22,552 bases of DNA from an uncultured Clostridia bacterium (GTDB lineage: Bacteria > Bacillota > Clostridia > Christensenellales > UBA1242): assembly GCA_937907645.1 (NCBI GenBank), contig CALCWV010000047.1, forward strand, positions 1 through 22,552, in the 5' to 3' direction. Positions 12,942 to 21,182 of this stretch are shown one piece after another (position 1 is the first letter of the stretch; each line of letters begins with the position of its first letter). The translations under genes and the position numbers were made by a program. A model generated the notes under the pieces. The model made no database searches, was not told where the DNA came from, and worked only from the letters and a program-made list of their open reading frames with translations.

Positions 12942-14909
12942 TTATTGTTTTTTATTCATTCTATTTGTTATTTCTTTAACAATATTTTTAACTGTAAATC
13001 CAGCTTTTGCATAGTTTACCCCCCCTGGGCAGCTCTGCATATATGAGTGAACGCCGATGAATAAATCGTCATCGTTTAAATATTTGTACCAAACATTGTC
13101 ATTTGATGCTTCAATTGCAACTCTAAGCTTTGCGTCTTTTTGCAATGTTCTGAGCTTGTAAGCTGAAGTTTGTTTTTCAAAAATTTCCAAGCTTGGGAAA
13201 GATACAACTGAAACTTCATATTTTTTTGAAAGTTCTTTTGCAACTTCCATGGCAAGACCTACTTCACTTCCAGTTGCATATAGGACAACGTCGGCCGCCT
13301 TGCTACTCTTTACAACATATCCGCCAAGCTGAGCGTCTTTATATGAAGTTCCCTCAATTTCAGGAGAAACTTGATTTGATAAAATCAAAGCCGAAGGAGC
13401 TTCCTCGCTTAGCGCAAGCTTATAGCTCGCTAAAACTTCCTTTCCGTCACAAGGTCTAAATACATTGAGTCCAATTATTGAACGCAATTGTCCAATTTGT
13501 TCAATTGGTTGATATGTTGGGCCACTCTGCCCTACGCAAATTGAATCATGAGTAAATATGCTTATTGCTGGCAACTTCATCATTGCCCTCATTCTGAGTG
13601 CTGGAATCATATAGTTCGAGAAAGCTAAGAAGGTTGAATCAAATGCGATAAAATCTTCATATAATGCAATTCCGTTGGAAATAGCTGCCATAGCGTGTTC
13701 TCTTACACCATAATGTAGATTTCTTCCTCTCTTGCTTCTAACAAGGAAATTCTCGCTATTGTTTAGATTAACTTTTGTTTTTCTTGCAACGTCTGCACAT
13801 CCCCCGATTAATTGTGAGAGTTTATCTCCAATCTCATTGAAAATCATTGAGTTTGCGTCAACTGTGCTGATTCCCACCCATCTATCTTCATTCTTTAGGA
13901 TTTTTTCATAGTCTAACTTCTTTTTATCGAAGTAATTTACAAGCTCCTTATATAACTCAGGCTGTGAGTTTGCATAAATTGCGAGTGTTTGATTCCAATT
14001 TTCGTGATACAGCTTTCCTCTGCGAGTTGCCTGCATGCATAATTCTCTCACATCTGCTGGAATATAGAAGCTGTCTGTAACATTTAAAGTTTTCTTGTAA
14101 GCATCAAGCTCATCTTGTGTCAAAACGTAATCATAAACAGCTGAAGTCCCTTCTTTATTTGTTCCAATTCCTATAATTGTTTTGAAGATTATTAAAGTAG
14201 GCTTCTTGCTCTTTTTTGCTCTTCCAATTGCTCTTGAGCAAGCGTTGTAGTTATTGCCTTTTCTCACAATAATAACATTCCAGCCCATAGCCTTAAATTT
14301 CTTTGCAACATCTTCTTTATTTGATAGACTAACTCTTCCATCAACTGTCACATCGTTGCAGTCATAGAGCAAGATGAGCTTTGAAAGCTTAAGTGTGCCG
14401 GCTAAACTGCAGGCTTCTTGAGAAATTCCTTCCATAAGGTCGCCTTCGCTTACATGGCAGTATGTGTAGTTATTTATAATCGGAAATCCCACTGTGTTAA
14501 ATCTTTCAGACAAGGACTTTTCTGCAATGGCCATTCCAACAGCGTTAGCAACGCCTTGTCCAAGAGGGCCCGTTGAAGCTTCAACGCCTTCTGTTTTGCC
14601 ATATTCTGGATTTCCCGGTGTCTTTGATCCGAATTGTCTGAAGCTCTTTAAATCCTGAAGAGATACGTCAAATCCAAAGAGTGACAGAAGTGTGTAATAA
14701 AGAGGAGAAACTTGTCCGCTTGATAAAACTAATCTATCCCTATTCAAAAAATCTGTATCTGATACATCAAAGTTATAGTGGTCCTTAAAAAGCGCGAAAA
14801 GGAATGTTGAAGCTCCTAGTGAAGCGCCTAAATTGCCCGATCCTGCAGTCGTTATCATCTCTGCACTTATTGATTTAATATAATTTAAGGTCTTTTCAAT
14901 ATTTTTCAC
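12942..14909 (-). CDS. transketolase-like protein with substituted catalytic residues
   Basis: Full-length (655 residues) member of the transketolase family with thiamine-diphosphate, pyrimidine-binding and C-terminal domains. Conserved parts include STGPLGQGVANAVGMAIAEK, Glu160, Asn185, YGVREHAM with the cofactor Glu404, STFLAFSNY and THDSI (His454). By alignment from memory with E. coli TktA, however, many catalytic or sugar-binding residues are changed: His26 is Asn, His66 is Gln, His100 is Asn, Asp155 is Glu, His261 is Tyr (259), Asp469 is Ser (462), His473 is Tyr (466) and Arg520 is Asn (512). Ordinary transketolase activity is therefore doubtful; a different substrate or a regulatory role is inferred. 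The start is GTG at 14909, with GGGGGA 7 nt upstream, and overlaps the previous TGA (GTGA). It is the last gene of the comEC operon. Confidence 0.88.
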   Translation of the reverse strand: MKNIEKTLNYIKSISAEMITTAGSGNLGASLGASTFLFALFKDHYNFDVSDTDFLNRDRLVLSSGQVSPLYYTLLSLFGFDVSLQDLKSFRQFGSKTPGNPEYGKTEGVEASTGPLGQGVANAVGMAIAEKSLSERFNTVGFPIINNYTYCHVSEGDLMEGISQEACSLAGTLKLSKLILLYDCNDVTVDGRVSLSNKEDVAKKFKAMGWNVIIVRKGNNYNACSRAIGRAKKSKKPTLIIFKTIIGIGTNKEGTSAVYDYVLTQDELDAYKKTLNVTDSFYIPADVRELCMQATRRGKLYHENWNQTLAIYANSQPELYKELVNYFDKKKLDYEKILKNEDRWVGISTVDANSMIFNEIGDKLSQLIGGCADVARKTKVNLNNSENFLVRSKRGRNLHYGVREHAMAAISNGIALYEDFIAFDSTFLAFSNYMIPALRMRAMMKLPAISIFTHDSICVGQSGPTYQPIEQIGQLRSIIGLNVFRPCDGKEVLASYKLALSEEAPSALILSNQVSPEIEGTSYKDAQLGGYVVKSSKAADVVLYATGSEVGLAMEVAKELSKKYEVSVVSFPSLEIFEKQTSAYKLRTLQKDAKLRVAIEASNDNVWYKYLNDDDLFIGVHSYMQSCPGGVNYAKAGFTVKNIVKEITNRMNKKQ

Positions 14910-15376
14910 TTTATTCCCCCTAATATCTTATAGATTTCTCTAATAATACTCTTTTCGTTAATCCTTTTTACATTAATAATGAAGTTTGCTCTTAAGCTCA
15001 AATCGTCATCCCTTTCAGTATAATTCATTTTGCTGATTAGATATTCGTTTGAAAGCAGCTTTTCTGGAATTTTTATGTAAATTATAGTTGAATATTTGTC
15101 AAAAATTTCTTTGCTGTGCTGATATATATCGTAGTTTGCAAACATGACTGAATTTTCATATCCGCAAGCCATTTTTGCAACCTTTCTTTCCCTCATTAAA
15201 TAGTATTCTTCTCCGCACTCTTTATATACTGCCTGACTATTAAATAAATCATATTCAATAAGGTCTTTGCAGCTCGCATAGTGCATGTTTAAACTGTCAG
15301 CAAACGCCTTTGAAACCTTTTCTCCCAGACCTTCGTCTAAACATATAAAGAGTATCTTATCCTTTAATTCTTCCAA
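14906..15376 (-). CDS. shikimate-kinase-like protein lacking the P-loop
   Basis: A small protein (about 156 residues) whose spacing resembles shikimate kinase: a first strand ILFIC, an N-terminal helix KVSKAFADSLN, a CGEEYYLMRERKVAKMA segment like the family's GExxFRxxE region, and IIYIKIPEKLL. The Walker A motif GxxGxGK[ST] is replaced by CLDEGLGEK and the DTD motif by SCK. ATP binding of the usual kind is thus unlikely. The relationship is remote and inferred. The TTG at 15376 is preferred to the GTG at 15385, since the GTG lies inside the likely ribosome site AAAAAGGTGG. Its TGA overlaps the transketolase-like GTG, so the two are translationally coupled. Confidence 0.6.
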   Translation of the reverse strand: MEELKDKILFICLDEGLGEKVSKAFADSLNMHYASCKDLIEYDLFNSQAVYKECGEEYYLMRERKVAKMACGYENSVMFANYDIYQHSKEIFDKYSTIIYIKIPEKLLSNEYLISKMNYTERDDDLSLRANFIINVKRINEKSIIREIYKILGGIK

Positions 15377-15429
15377 AACAACCACCTTTTTATCATTCTA
15401 ACACATATTTGCTTTTTATTCAAATCAAA

Positions 15430-16491
15430 TCACGCTGCTTTTTCTAATTTTTCCTTCTTTTTGGGAAACCGAATTCCCCACGTCAAGAGCGTGGCTAGTA
15501 TGACAAGGCTAACAACGAGAGGGATATCAAACTTTTTAAGTGTCAAAAGCCCATAGGATGTGACCTCTCCATTTGTAGTTATTCCAAAGCATATCGTTCC
15601 AATGTTTTGAGTTTGATAAGTCGTAAAATCCTCCGCCTCTAATCTCTCAATAATTTCAACGTCGGGAAGTCCCCATGCGTTACTTCCTGAGCTTATTATC
15701 GCATATTCAGGTGAAACTGTATTAAGAAAAGTTTGAGACGTCCCCGTCTTCGAGCCGTGGTGAGCTATTTTAAGAATATCTGCGTCTAAATAATTCCCAT
15801 AATCCAAAAGTAGCCTTTCTTCAACGTCTTTTTCTGCGTCACCCTGAAGTAGCACTTTCCTTCCATTACACTCAATCATTATAACTGCTGAATAGTCGTT
15901 GGAATTTGAGTAGTTATCCTTATTAGGATTTAAGAATTTGGCGATATATCCTTCTCCTGCAATTTCTTCTCCTTCAAATGAGTATTTAATTTCACATCCC
16001 TCATCATATGCAGCCATAATTGCTCTGTCATATATTTCCGTGTCTTTGACATTATAGCCAGCTGAGTTTCCTACACGTGACTCCGTTAGACATAAAATCT
16101 TTGGACGATAGAGCGTGCTTATTTCATATGTATTAAATATCTTCTCGCCTCCGCCTATATGATCTTCGTCTGCATGCGTGTAAATCACATAGTCAATTTT
16201 CTTCAACTTTCTTGAATTTAGAAAACCGATAAGGTTAGGTGATTTTTCTTCGCCGCCACAGTCTACAAGCATATTTTTGCCATCAGGAAACTCCACATAA
16301 ATTGCGTCGCCCTGCCCGACATCTACAAAAAACAGTTTAAATGAAGAATCTTCAAGAGCATATATCTTCCCTCCAGACATACTATTTTCAATTGTACCTT
16401 GAAAAACAAAAGAAAGTACTCCCATGCAAACTATGAGAATACTTATCACAATTCTTATTATTAAACTTCTTTTGCTACACAATTTCTCCAT
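15430..16491 (-). CDS. membrane-tethered ComEC-type MBL-fold hydrolase
   Basis: A 353-residue metallo-beta-lactamase-fold protein related to the C-terminal domain of ComEC. Metal ligands are intact: HADEDH at 106-111 (the HxDxDH form usual in ComEC), LQGDAE with the bridging Asp, and AHHGSKTGTS. FFVDVGQGDAIYVEFPDG at about 54-71 is typical. Membrane segments at both ends (about 11-31 and 323-342) would hold the catalytic domain on one face of the membrane, probably outside. It likely cleaves nucleic acid or another phosphoester. The ATG overlaps the patatin stop (TAATG). It is two genes downstream of holA in the operon of comEC, whose own MBL-like domain lacks these residues. The stop is TGA. 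Confidence 0.9.
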   Translation of the reverse strand: MEKLCSKRSLIIRIVISILIVCMGVLSFVFQGTIENSMSGGKIYALEDSSFKLFFVDVGQGDAIYVEFPDGKNMLVDCGGEEKSPNLIGFLNSRKLKKIDYVIYTHADEDHIGGGEKIFNTYEISTLYRPKILCLTESRVGNSAGYNVKDTEIYDRAIMAAYDEGCEIKYSFEGEEIAGEGYIAKFLNPNKDNYSNSNDYSAVIMIECNGRKVLLQGDAEKDVEERLLLDYGNYLDADILKIAHHGSKTGTSQTFLNTVSPEYAIISSGSNAWGLPDVEIIERLEAEDFTTYQTQNIGTICFGITTNGEVTSYGLLTLKKFDIPLVVSLVILATLLTWGIRFPKKKEKLEKAA

Positions 16492-17333
16492 TATATAAAT
16501 ATAATTTCATCCTTTTCAGATATAATCTTTCTCTTTTTCAGAGGTTTTTTTCTAATAAGATTCTTAATCTTTGGGATAACGTCAATCGTCGCTCTATATC
16601 CCTCTTCAATCATATCATCTATTCCATCTGTCTTTGTCGCTTTGAAACGCTTTGTGTCCGGCTGAATAACGATATCCGCATTCACATATCCCTTCACAGC
16701 ATTTCCCTTCATAAGGATTCTAATCGAACATGTAATTACATCCACTATTTTTGAGCTTTCCGTTCCATAGCTCCTTGTCTTGTGACAATCAACAGCTATT
16801 ACATAATCACATCCAAAAAATCTTGGAATATCCGCTGGAATTGTGTTTTGAAGTCCTCCGTCGCAAAGAAGCATGTCCCCAAATTCAACTGGAGTGAACA
16901 CACCCGGCACGCAGCAAGATCCTGCAACTGCCTTGGCAAGATTTCCCTTGGATATACAAACTTCCTTTGTGGTTTTTAGGTCTACGGCAATTGCAGAAAA
17001 AGGAATCTTTAAATCCTCGATATTTATATCTCCGATTGTTTTCTTCATTAAGTTTTCAATTCCCTCAGTCTTTGATGGGAAGAAAGGAATTTTGTTCGTC
17101 CTTATTTCCTTTTCTTTTATTCCTTTCGCAGCTTTATATATCTCATCATAAGTAAGTCCAGCAGCATAACAAGCTCCAACAACGCTTCCTGCACTTGTTC
17201 CTGCGACATAATCGAATTTAATTCCAAACTCTTCAAACGCTTTGAGAGCTCCAAGGTGCGAAAAACCTCTCGCTCCGCCTCCACCTAGAGCAAGTCCTAC
17301 TTTTGGATTATCTCTGTTAAATACTCCGAACAT
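16491..17333 (-). CDS. patatin-like phospholipase
   Basis: A serine-aspartate lipid hydrolase of the patatin/RssA family. Glycine-rich oxyanion loop GGGGARG at 17-23, nucleophile motif GTSAG with Ser47, and catalytic Asp158 in CDGG are all present. There is no signal peptide or membrane segment; the C-terminus is Lys-rich. The 280-residue length is normal. The ribosome site GGAGAGGGA directly precedes the ATG and the gene begins 11 nt after the holA stop, so it belongs to the comEC operon. The lipid substrate is unknown. Confidence 0.93.
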   Translation of the reverse strand: MFGVFNRDNPKVGLALGGGGARGFSHLGALKAFEEFGIKFDYVAGTSAGSVVGACYAAGLTYDEIYKAAKGIKEKEIRTNKIPFFPSKTEGIENLMKKTIGDINIEDLKIPFSAIAVDLKTTKEVCISKGNLAKAVAGSCCVPGVFTPVEFGDMLLCDGGLQNTIPADIPRFFGCDYVIAVDCHKTRSYGTESSKIVDVITCSIRILMKGNAVKGYVNADIVIQPDTKRFKATKTDGIDDMIEEGYRATIDVIPKIKNLIRKKPLKKRKIISEKDEIIFI

Positions 17334-17344
17334 TCCCTCTCCTA

Positions 17345-18286
17345 TTAAATGTATAAGATGTTAAAAACTAAATAATATAGCGCATTTGTTGCCTGCATAG
17401 CCCCTGATTTTATTGAATAATCTATCTCTTCAATAAGCTGATTTATCTTTCGAAGCTGATTTTTTGAAAATTCCTTGATCTGACCTCTTGCCTTTACTAT
17501 CGCATACTCCTTAACTCCAAGATAGCTTGCAAGTTCAGAGTTCGTCATATCTGAAATTCCTATGAAGAACATTCTTCTAAAATGATTTGAAATTAGACTC
17601 AAAACCCCTTGCTCTTTTTCCATAAGCGAAAGAAGTTTCATCGCTTTGTCCCCGTCCTTCTTTCCAAGTGCGTCAGTTAGCTCGAAAACTGTGTACTCGG
17701 CATCTTTAATTACAACTGCGTCAACAACTGCCTTTGTTATTAGTTCGTCTGTTGAATAGTAGACAATTTTCATCATTTCATTCTGTATTTTGGTTAAATA
17801 ACCATTGCACGCATCAATCAGTGTGTCCACCGCTTCAGCACTAATCTTCTTTCCTTGTTTCAAAAGATCATTCACAATAATTTTTACCAAAAGAGATTTA
17901 TCCATTCTTTTAGCATCAACTAATTCCGCCTCTTTTTTCACAAAGTCGAATTTTCCAAAAAAGTCTTGAATGATAACTACTGTTGAACTTACTGGATTGG
18001 AAAGATATCTTAATATTTCCTTTTTATCCCCTTCGCTGAGTTTTGTGATTCCCTTGAGGACTATAACCCTATACATATCACCTATTGGAAAGACTTCGCA
18101 GCTGTCAGTGAAAGCTTTTGCACTGAAATTGTCGTCATCAAAGTAGCAGATATTGAAATCAGTCATCTGCACTCCGCAAGCGTTTATAATCATGCTTTTA
18201 GCCTTTTCAAAGAGATAAAAATCATCACCTGTAATTAAATAGGTGTTTTTTATTTCTTTAGATAATCTTTCCTTTAAAGTTCTCAA
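17345..18286 (-). CDS. holA: DNA polymerase III subunit delta
   Basis: Clamp-loader subunit that opens the sliding clamp. TYLITGDDFYLFEKAKSMI near the N-terminus, the SSTVVIIQDFFGKFDF strand region and the C-terminal FELTDALGKKDGDKAMKLL and SLISNHFRRMF segments are characteristic of HolA. The 313-residue length is slightly short of the usual 330-345. The start is TTG at 18286 with AAGGAG 6 nt upstream, overlapping the comEC TGA. The comEC-holA order is common in Firmicutes and supports the call. Confidence 0.92.
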   Translation of the reverse strand: MRTLKERLSKEIKNTYLITGDDFYLFEKAKSMIINACGVQMTDFNICYFDDDNFSAKAFTDSCEVFPIGDMYRVIVLKGITKLSEGDKKEILRYLSNPVSSTVVIIQDFFGKFDFVKKEAELVDAKRMDKSLLVKIIVNDLLKQGKKISAEAVDTLIDACNGYLTKIQNEMMKIVYYSTDELITKAVVDAVVIKDAEYTVFELTDALGKKDGDKAMKLLSLMEKEQGVLSLISNHFRRMFFIGISDMTNSELASYLGVKEYAIVKARGQIKEFSKNQLRKINQLIEEIDYSIKSGAMQATNALYYLVFNILYI

Positions 18287-20424
18287 TCTAAACTCCTTAT
18301 TTTATTTGTTTTAAGGTTAAAAATCACGTTTCCAAGCCTGTTTAATGAGTGTTTTGCCTTATCATATGTGTTGTAAACAAAAATCTCATCTGAAGCAGTT
18401 TTATAGTCAACATAGTTATTTCTTCTGCCCGCAAAAACTCCGTCAAACTTAGTTGTAATCAGCAGATTTTCCATGTATTCACAGTTATTATAACTCAAAT
18501 CACTGTTCGTTGTAAAGAAAATTGACTTATTATCAAAATAGATTTTTACTCCAACGTACTCTGAGAAGGAGTAAACATATTCAAACGAGAATCCTCCAAT
18601 CGAATGCTTAGCATTTGTTTCCACAACTCGCTCCCTAGTAGAGCCCGTGAATTTTTCATAAGTAATTATATCATTGCATGAGTAAAGCCTTGCCGCGTTG
18701 TATACATTTTTCTTTATTCCCTCATCCGTGTCCACAATAAGCATATAGTCAATCTTATCTTTCATCATATTTTTCATAAACTTTGCTTCATAAGTAGTAA
18801 AGTTATTTCCAACAAACAAGAGTTCGTTTTTCTTATTTGAGATAAAGTAGCTCGTGTCTCCATAGGTCGTTATACAAGAAACAGATGTCCTAAGGTCAGG
18901 CTTTATAAAAGCCGTGGCCAGTCCATAAATAGAGCCTATACAAGCGAAGGCTGCGAAACAAAGGGCTTTTATTCTCCTGCTCACCATAAGGAAATAGCTA
19001 AGCGAGTATAGTCCAACAAAGAAAATTGCGGAAAGGAAGATATCCACTCTTTGAACATAAAATTTCAAACTAGTGCTTGCAAAGAAGCTCGCGACCCCCT
19101 CTATTCCCTTGAGCCCTAGCTCTGGAACCTTCAAAATAACTCCAACATATGGAATTATGCTAAGAATGACAAATGCGAGCAAAACTATATAGACTATTTC
19201 AAAGAATGGAAGGACTATAATATTCGCAAACACAGAAAGGAGGTTAAAACTCTTTCCCATCATAATTGTAAAAGGGACAACTCCAAGGCTTGCTGAAATA
19301 GAAAGAGCAAATGCGTCCGCGAAATATTTCGGAAAGACTTTCAAGAGCACTTTCTTTATAGGTCTATAGAGAAGGAAGATACATAGCACACTTCCAAAGC
19401 TCATTAAAAATCCGAGGTCAAGTCCGCTAAGCGGATTAATAATCAAGAGCAGAATTCCCGCTACTGACCAAGAGCTCAGCTGATCATACTCCTTGCCAGC
19501 AAGTCCAGCAACCAAAAATGTCATCGCCATGACAGATGCTCTTATGACTGACGGAGTAAATCCGCAGATATAACAATAGAAAATCAAAATGCAGAAGATA
19601 ATTGAAAGATTTGCATATTTGTTGACTTTCATTTTCTTAAGTAGCCAAGATAGCGCACCCATGAGGATTGAAATATGTAGACCTGAAACAGCAAGAATAT
19701 GGAATATCCCTGCTCCACTAAAATCTTCATAGATCTTGCTATCTAGGTTGTCACGATCTCCAGTCAGCATCGCAAATGCCAAATTTGCTGAATTTTCATC
19801 CATGTTGCTAGTTAGAACATTTCTAATTGAATCTCTTATCTTTTCATCAAGCTTTTGATAGCCGTCTGTAACTGTGATCCCTGAAGAATTAACCTCCATC
19901 TTGTATGGCGTGTTATCCCTAAGATAGAAAAGGTTAAATGAGCCTAATGTAAACAGATGAACATTTTCAACGTAGCCATTAAATGAAATGATATCTCCAG
20001 TCTTTAGCTTAAGATCGTCATTCTTGTAGATTGATAAATTTATTCCCTTTGCACTTTCGCCATTAATTTTACACTCATCAAGCACGACGTTAGCATAGTA
20101 TTCTGAATCACTACTTTTGTCTGTCACTCTTCCAACTACACTTTGGACACCGACATACTCTTTACCCTTGAAAACAGCTTCGCCCGCATAGAACATTCCA
20201 GATCCGACAAAGAAGAAAACTAAACATAGAACAAATGGAATCCACTTGCGATAAAATATACAGCAAAGGCCGAACACGACAAAAGCAAGTACAACTGTGA
20301 TGATGTAAATTGTATCTCCCATAAATAATTTTCTGCTCGCCACAATTCCAAACAACATTGAGATAAATATGCAAAATATTGGGCGGAAATGTATCAGTTT
20401 AGCTAAACTTCTCTCGTGTTCCAA
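18283..20424 (-). CDS. comEC: ComEC-family DNA uptake channel protein, degenerate C-terminus
   Basis: Multi-spanning membrane protein thought to carry single-stranded DNA across the membrane during transformation. Residues 1-80 hold N-terminal membrane helices. About 85-185 is the extracellular DUF4131 region. TGDRDNL and HILAVSGLH (242-250) mark the start of the competence domain with its many helices to about 505. The last 200 residues occupy the place of the MBL nuclease domain, but no HxDxDH, bridging Asp or HHGS motif is visible (for example IVDTDEGIKKN). This part is probably catalytically dead. The start is TTG with AGGA 11 nt upstream; no other early start fits. It is the first gene of a six-gene operon. 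Confidence 0.93.
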   Translation of the reverse strand: MEHERSLAKLIHFRPIFCIFISMLFGIVASRKLFMGDTIYIITVVLAFVVFGLCCIFYRKWIPFVLCLVFFFVGSGMFYAGEAVFKGKEYVGVQSVVGRVTDKSSDSEYYANVVLDECKINGESAKGINLSIYKNDDLKLKTGDIISFNGYVENVHLFTLGSFNLFYLRDNTPYKMEVNSSGITVTDGYQKLDEKIRDSIRNVLTSNMDENSANLAFAMLTGDRDNLDSKIYEDFSGAGIFHILAVSGLHISILMGALSWLLKKMKVNKYANLSIIFCILIFYCYICGFTPSVIRASVMAMTFLVAGLAGKEYDQLSSWSVAGILLLIINPLSGLDLGFLMSFGSVLCIFLLYRPIKKVLLKVFPKYFADAFALSISASLGVVPFTIMMGKSFNLLSVFANIIVLPFFEIVYIVLLAFVILSIIPYVGVILKVPELGLKGIEGVASFFASTSLKFYVQRVDIFLSAIFFVGLYSLSYFLMVSRRIKALCFAAFACIGSIYGLATAFIKPDLRTSVSCITTYGDTSYFISNKKNELLFVGNNFTTYEAKFMKNMMKDKIDYMLIVDTDEGIKKNVYNAARLYSCNDIITYEKFTGSTRERVVETNAKHSIGGFSFEYVYSFSEYVGVKIYFDNKSIFFTTNSDLSYNNCEYMENLLITTKFDGVFAGRRNNYVDYKTASDEIFVYNTYDKAKHSLNRLGNVIFNLKTNKIRSLD

Positions 20425-20446
20425 AATCTTTTTCCTATTGACTTAT

Positions 20447-20475
20447 ATACTATTATATTTTAACTCAAAAGTCAA
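20447..20475 (-). promoter_or_regulatory. promoter of the comEC operon
   Basis: Minus strand: -35 TTGACT (20475-20470), 17-nt spacer, -10 TAGTAT (20452-20447), about 22 nt before the TTG start. It is divergent from the toxin-antitoxin genes. Confidence 0.5.
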
Positions 20476-20511
20476 ATTTTCTGAATATTAATTTAAGTTT
20501 TACTCATTCTA

Positions 20512-20533
20512 CTAGCAGATAATCTTTTGCTAG
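20512..20533. promoter_or_regulatory. inverted repeat, candidate operator
   Basis: CTAGCA and TGCTAG arms separated by 10 bp, between the comEC promoter and the toxin-antitoxin genes. A weak plus promoter may overlap it (TTGCTA at 20527-20532, 17 nt, CTATCC). Toxin-antitoxin operons are often autoregulated through such sites; no repressor domain is evident in this pair, so the role is inferred. Confidence 0.35.
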
Positions 20534-20592
20534 GAATAGACAAAAAATCCTATCCTCGCTGAGTTTGAAGCCTATAAAAAAGGAGATAATTA

Positions 20593-20790
20593 ATGAAAGA
20601 CGAAGAACAAAAAGATAATAATTTATCGAAAAAGGATGAGAAGGAAACTTTAACTGAGCAGGAACATAGATTGTTAGTAGAAGGATATAGCGATAAGGAC
20701 ATCGAAGAACTCTACAGCTCTCTAAGAGATTTGGATATTGCCGACTTGTCCGACTATTTTCTTTTGGAAAGGAGATATGGAAGGAATTAA
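20593..20790 (+). CDS. small acidic protein before MazF, putative antitoxin
   Basis: A 65-residue, strongly charged, Glu/Asp-rich protein: a disordered Lys/Glu N-terminus (about 1-20), then a probable helical segment TLTEQEHRLLVEGYSDKDI and an acidic tail ELYSSLRDLDIADLSDYF. There is no ribbon-helix-helix or AbrB/SpoVT-type DNA-binding pattern as in usual MazE or EndoAI antitoxins. Its position directly before mazF, with a 14-nt overlap, and its acidity suggest it is the cognate antitoxin. AAAGGAG precedes the ATG. I do not recognise the family. Confidence 0.7.
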   Translation: MKDEEQKDNNLSKKDEKETLTEQEHRLLVEGYSDKDIEELYSSLRDLDIADLSDYFLLERRYGRN

Positions 20791-21133
20791 TTATAAGCGT
20801 GGAGATATTTATATGGCTGATTTAAGTCCCGTTGTTGGAAGCGAACAAGGGGGAATCCGTCCTGTGCTTATAATTCAAAATGATATTGGAAACAAGTATG
20901 CCCCAACAGTTATTGTGACTGCAATAACAAGCCAGCTTACAAAAGCGAAGATGCCAACTCATGTGGAGCTCCCTTCCATTCAGTCAAATCTTCCAAAAGA
21001 TTCCGTCGCTCTTCTTGAGCAAGTGAGAACCCTTGACAAGAGAAGAATGAAGAATAAAATCACAACTCTTAGTGACGAAAAAATGAAGGAAGTTAATAGA
21101 GCACTACTAATTTCTTTAGGGTTTTATAAATAA
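20777..21133 (+). CDS. mazF: MazF/EndoA-type mRNA interferase toxin
   Basis: Sequence-specific endoribonuclease toxin of the MazF/PemK family, close to Bacillus EndoA. RGDIYMADLSPVVGSEQGG and IRPVLIIQNDIGNKYAPTVIV are almost the family consensus, and the catalytic pair corresponds to Arg28 and Thr51. LPKDSVALLEQVRTLDK is also conserved. The start is the ATG at 20777, with GAAAGGAG just upstream, giving 118 residues; an upstream in-frame ATG would add 13 residues read from the antitoxin gene. It overlaps the putative antitoxin gene, so translation is coupled. A terminator follows at once. Confidence 0.95.
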   Translation: MEGINYKRGDIYMADLSPVVGSEQGGIRPVLIIQNDIGNKYAPTVIVTAITSQLTKAKMPTHVELPSIQSNLPKDSVALLEQVRTLDKRRMKNKITTLSDEKMKEVNRALLISLGFYK

Positions 21134-21139
21134 AAATTA

Positions 21140-21178
21140 ATTAAAAAACTCAGCATATGCTGGGTTTTTTAATTTTTT
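21140..21178. terminator. bidirectional terminator between mazF and the ferritin-like gene
   Basis: AAAAAACTCAGCA/TGCTGGGTTTTTT with a 2-nt centre and one G-U pair, with A and T runs on both sides. It serves the convergent genes on both strands. Confidence 0.88.
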
Positions 21179-21182
21179 TCTA

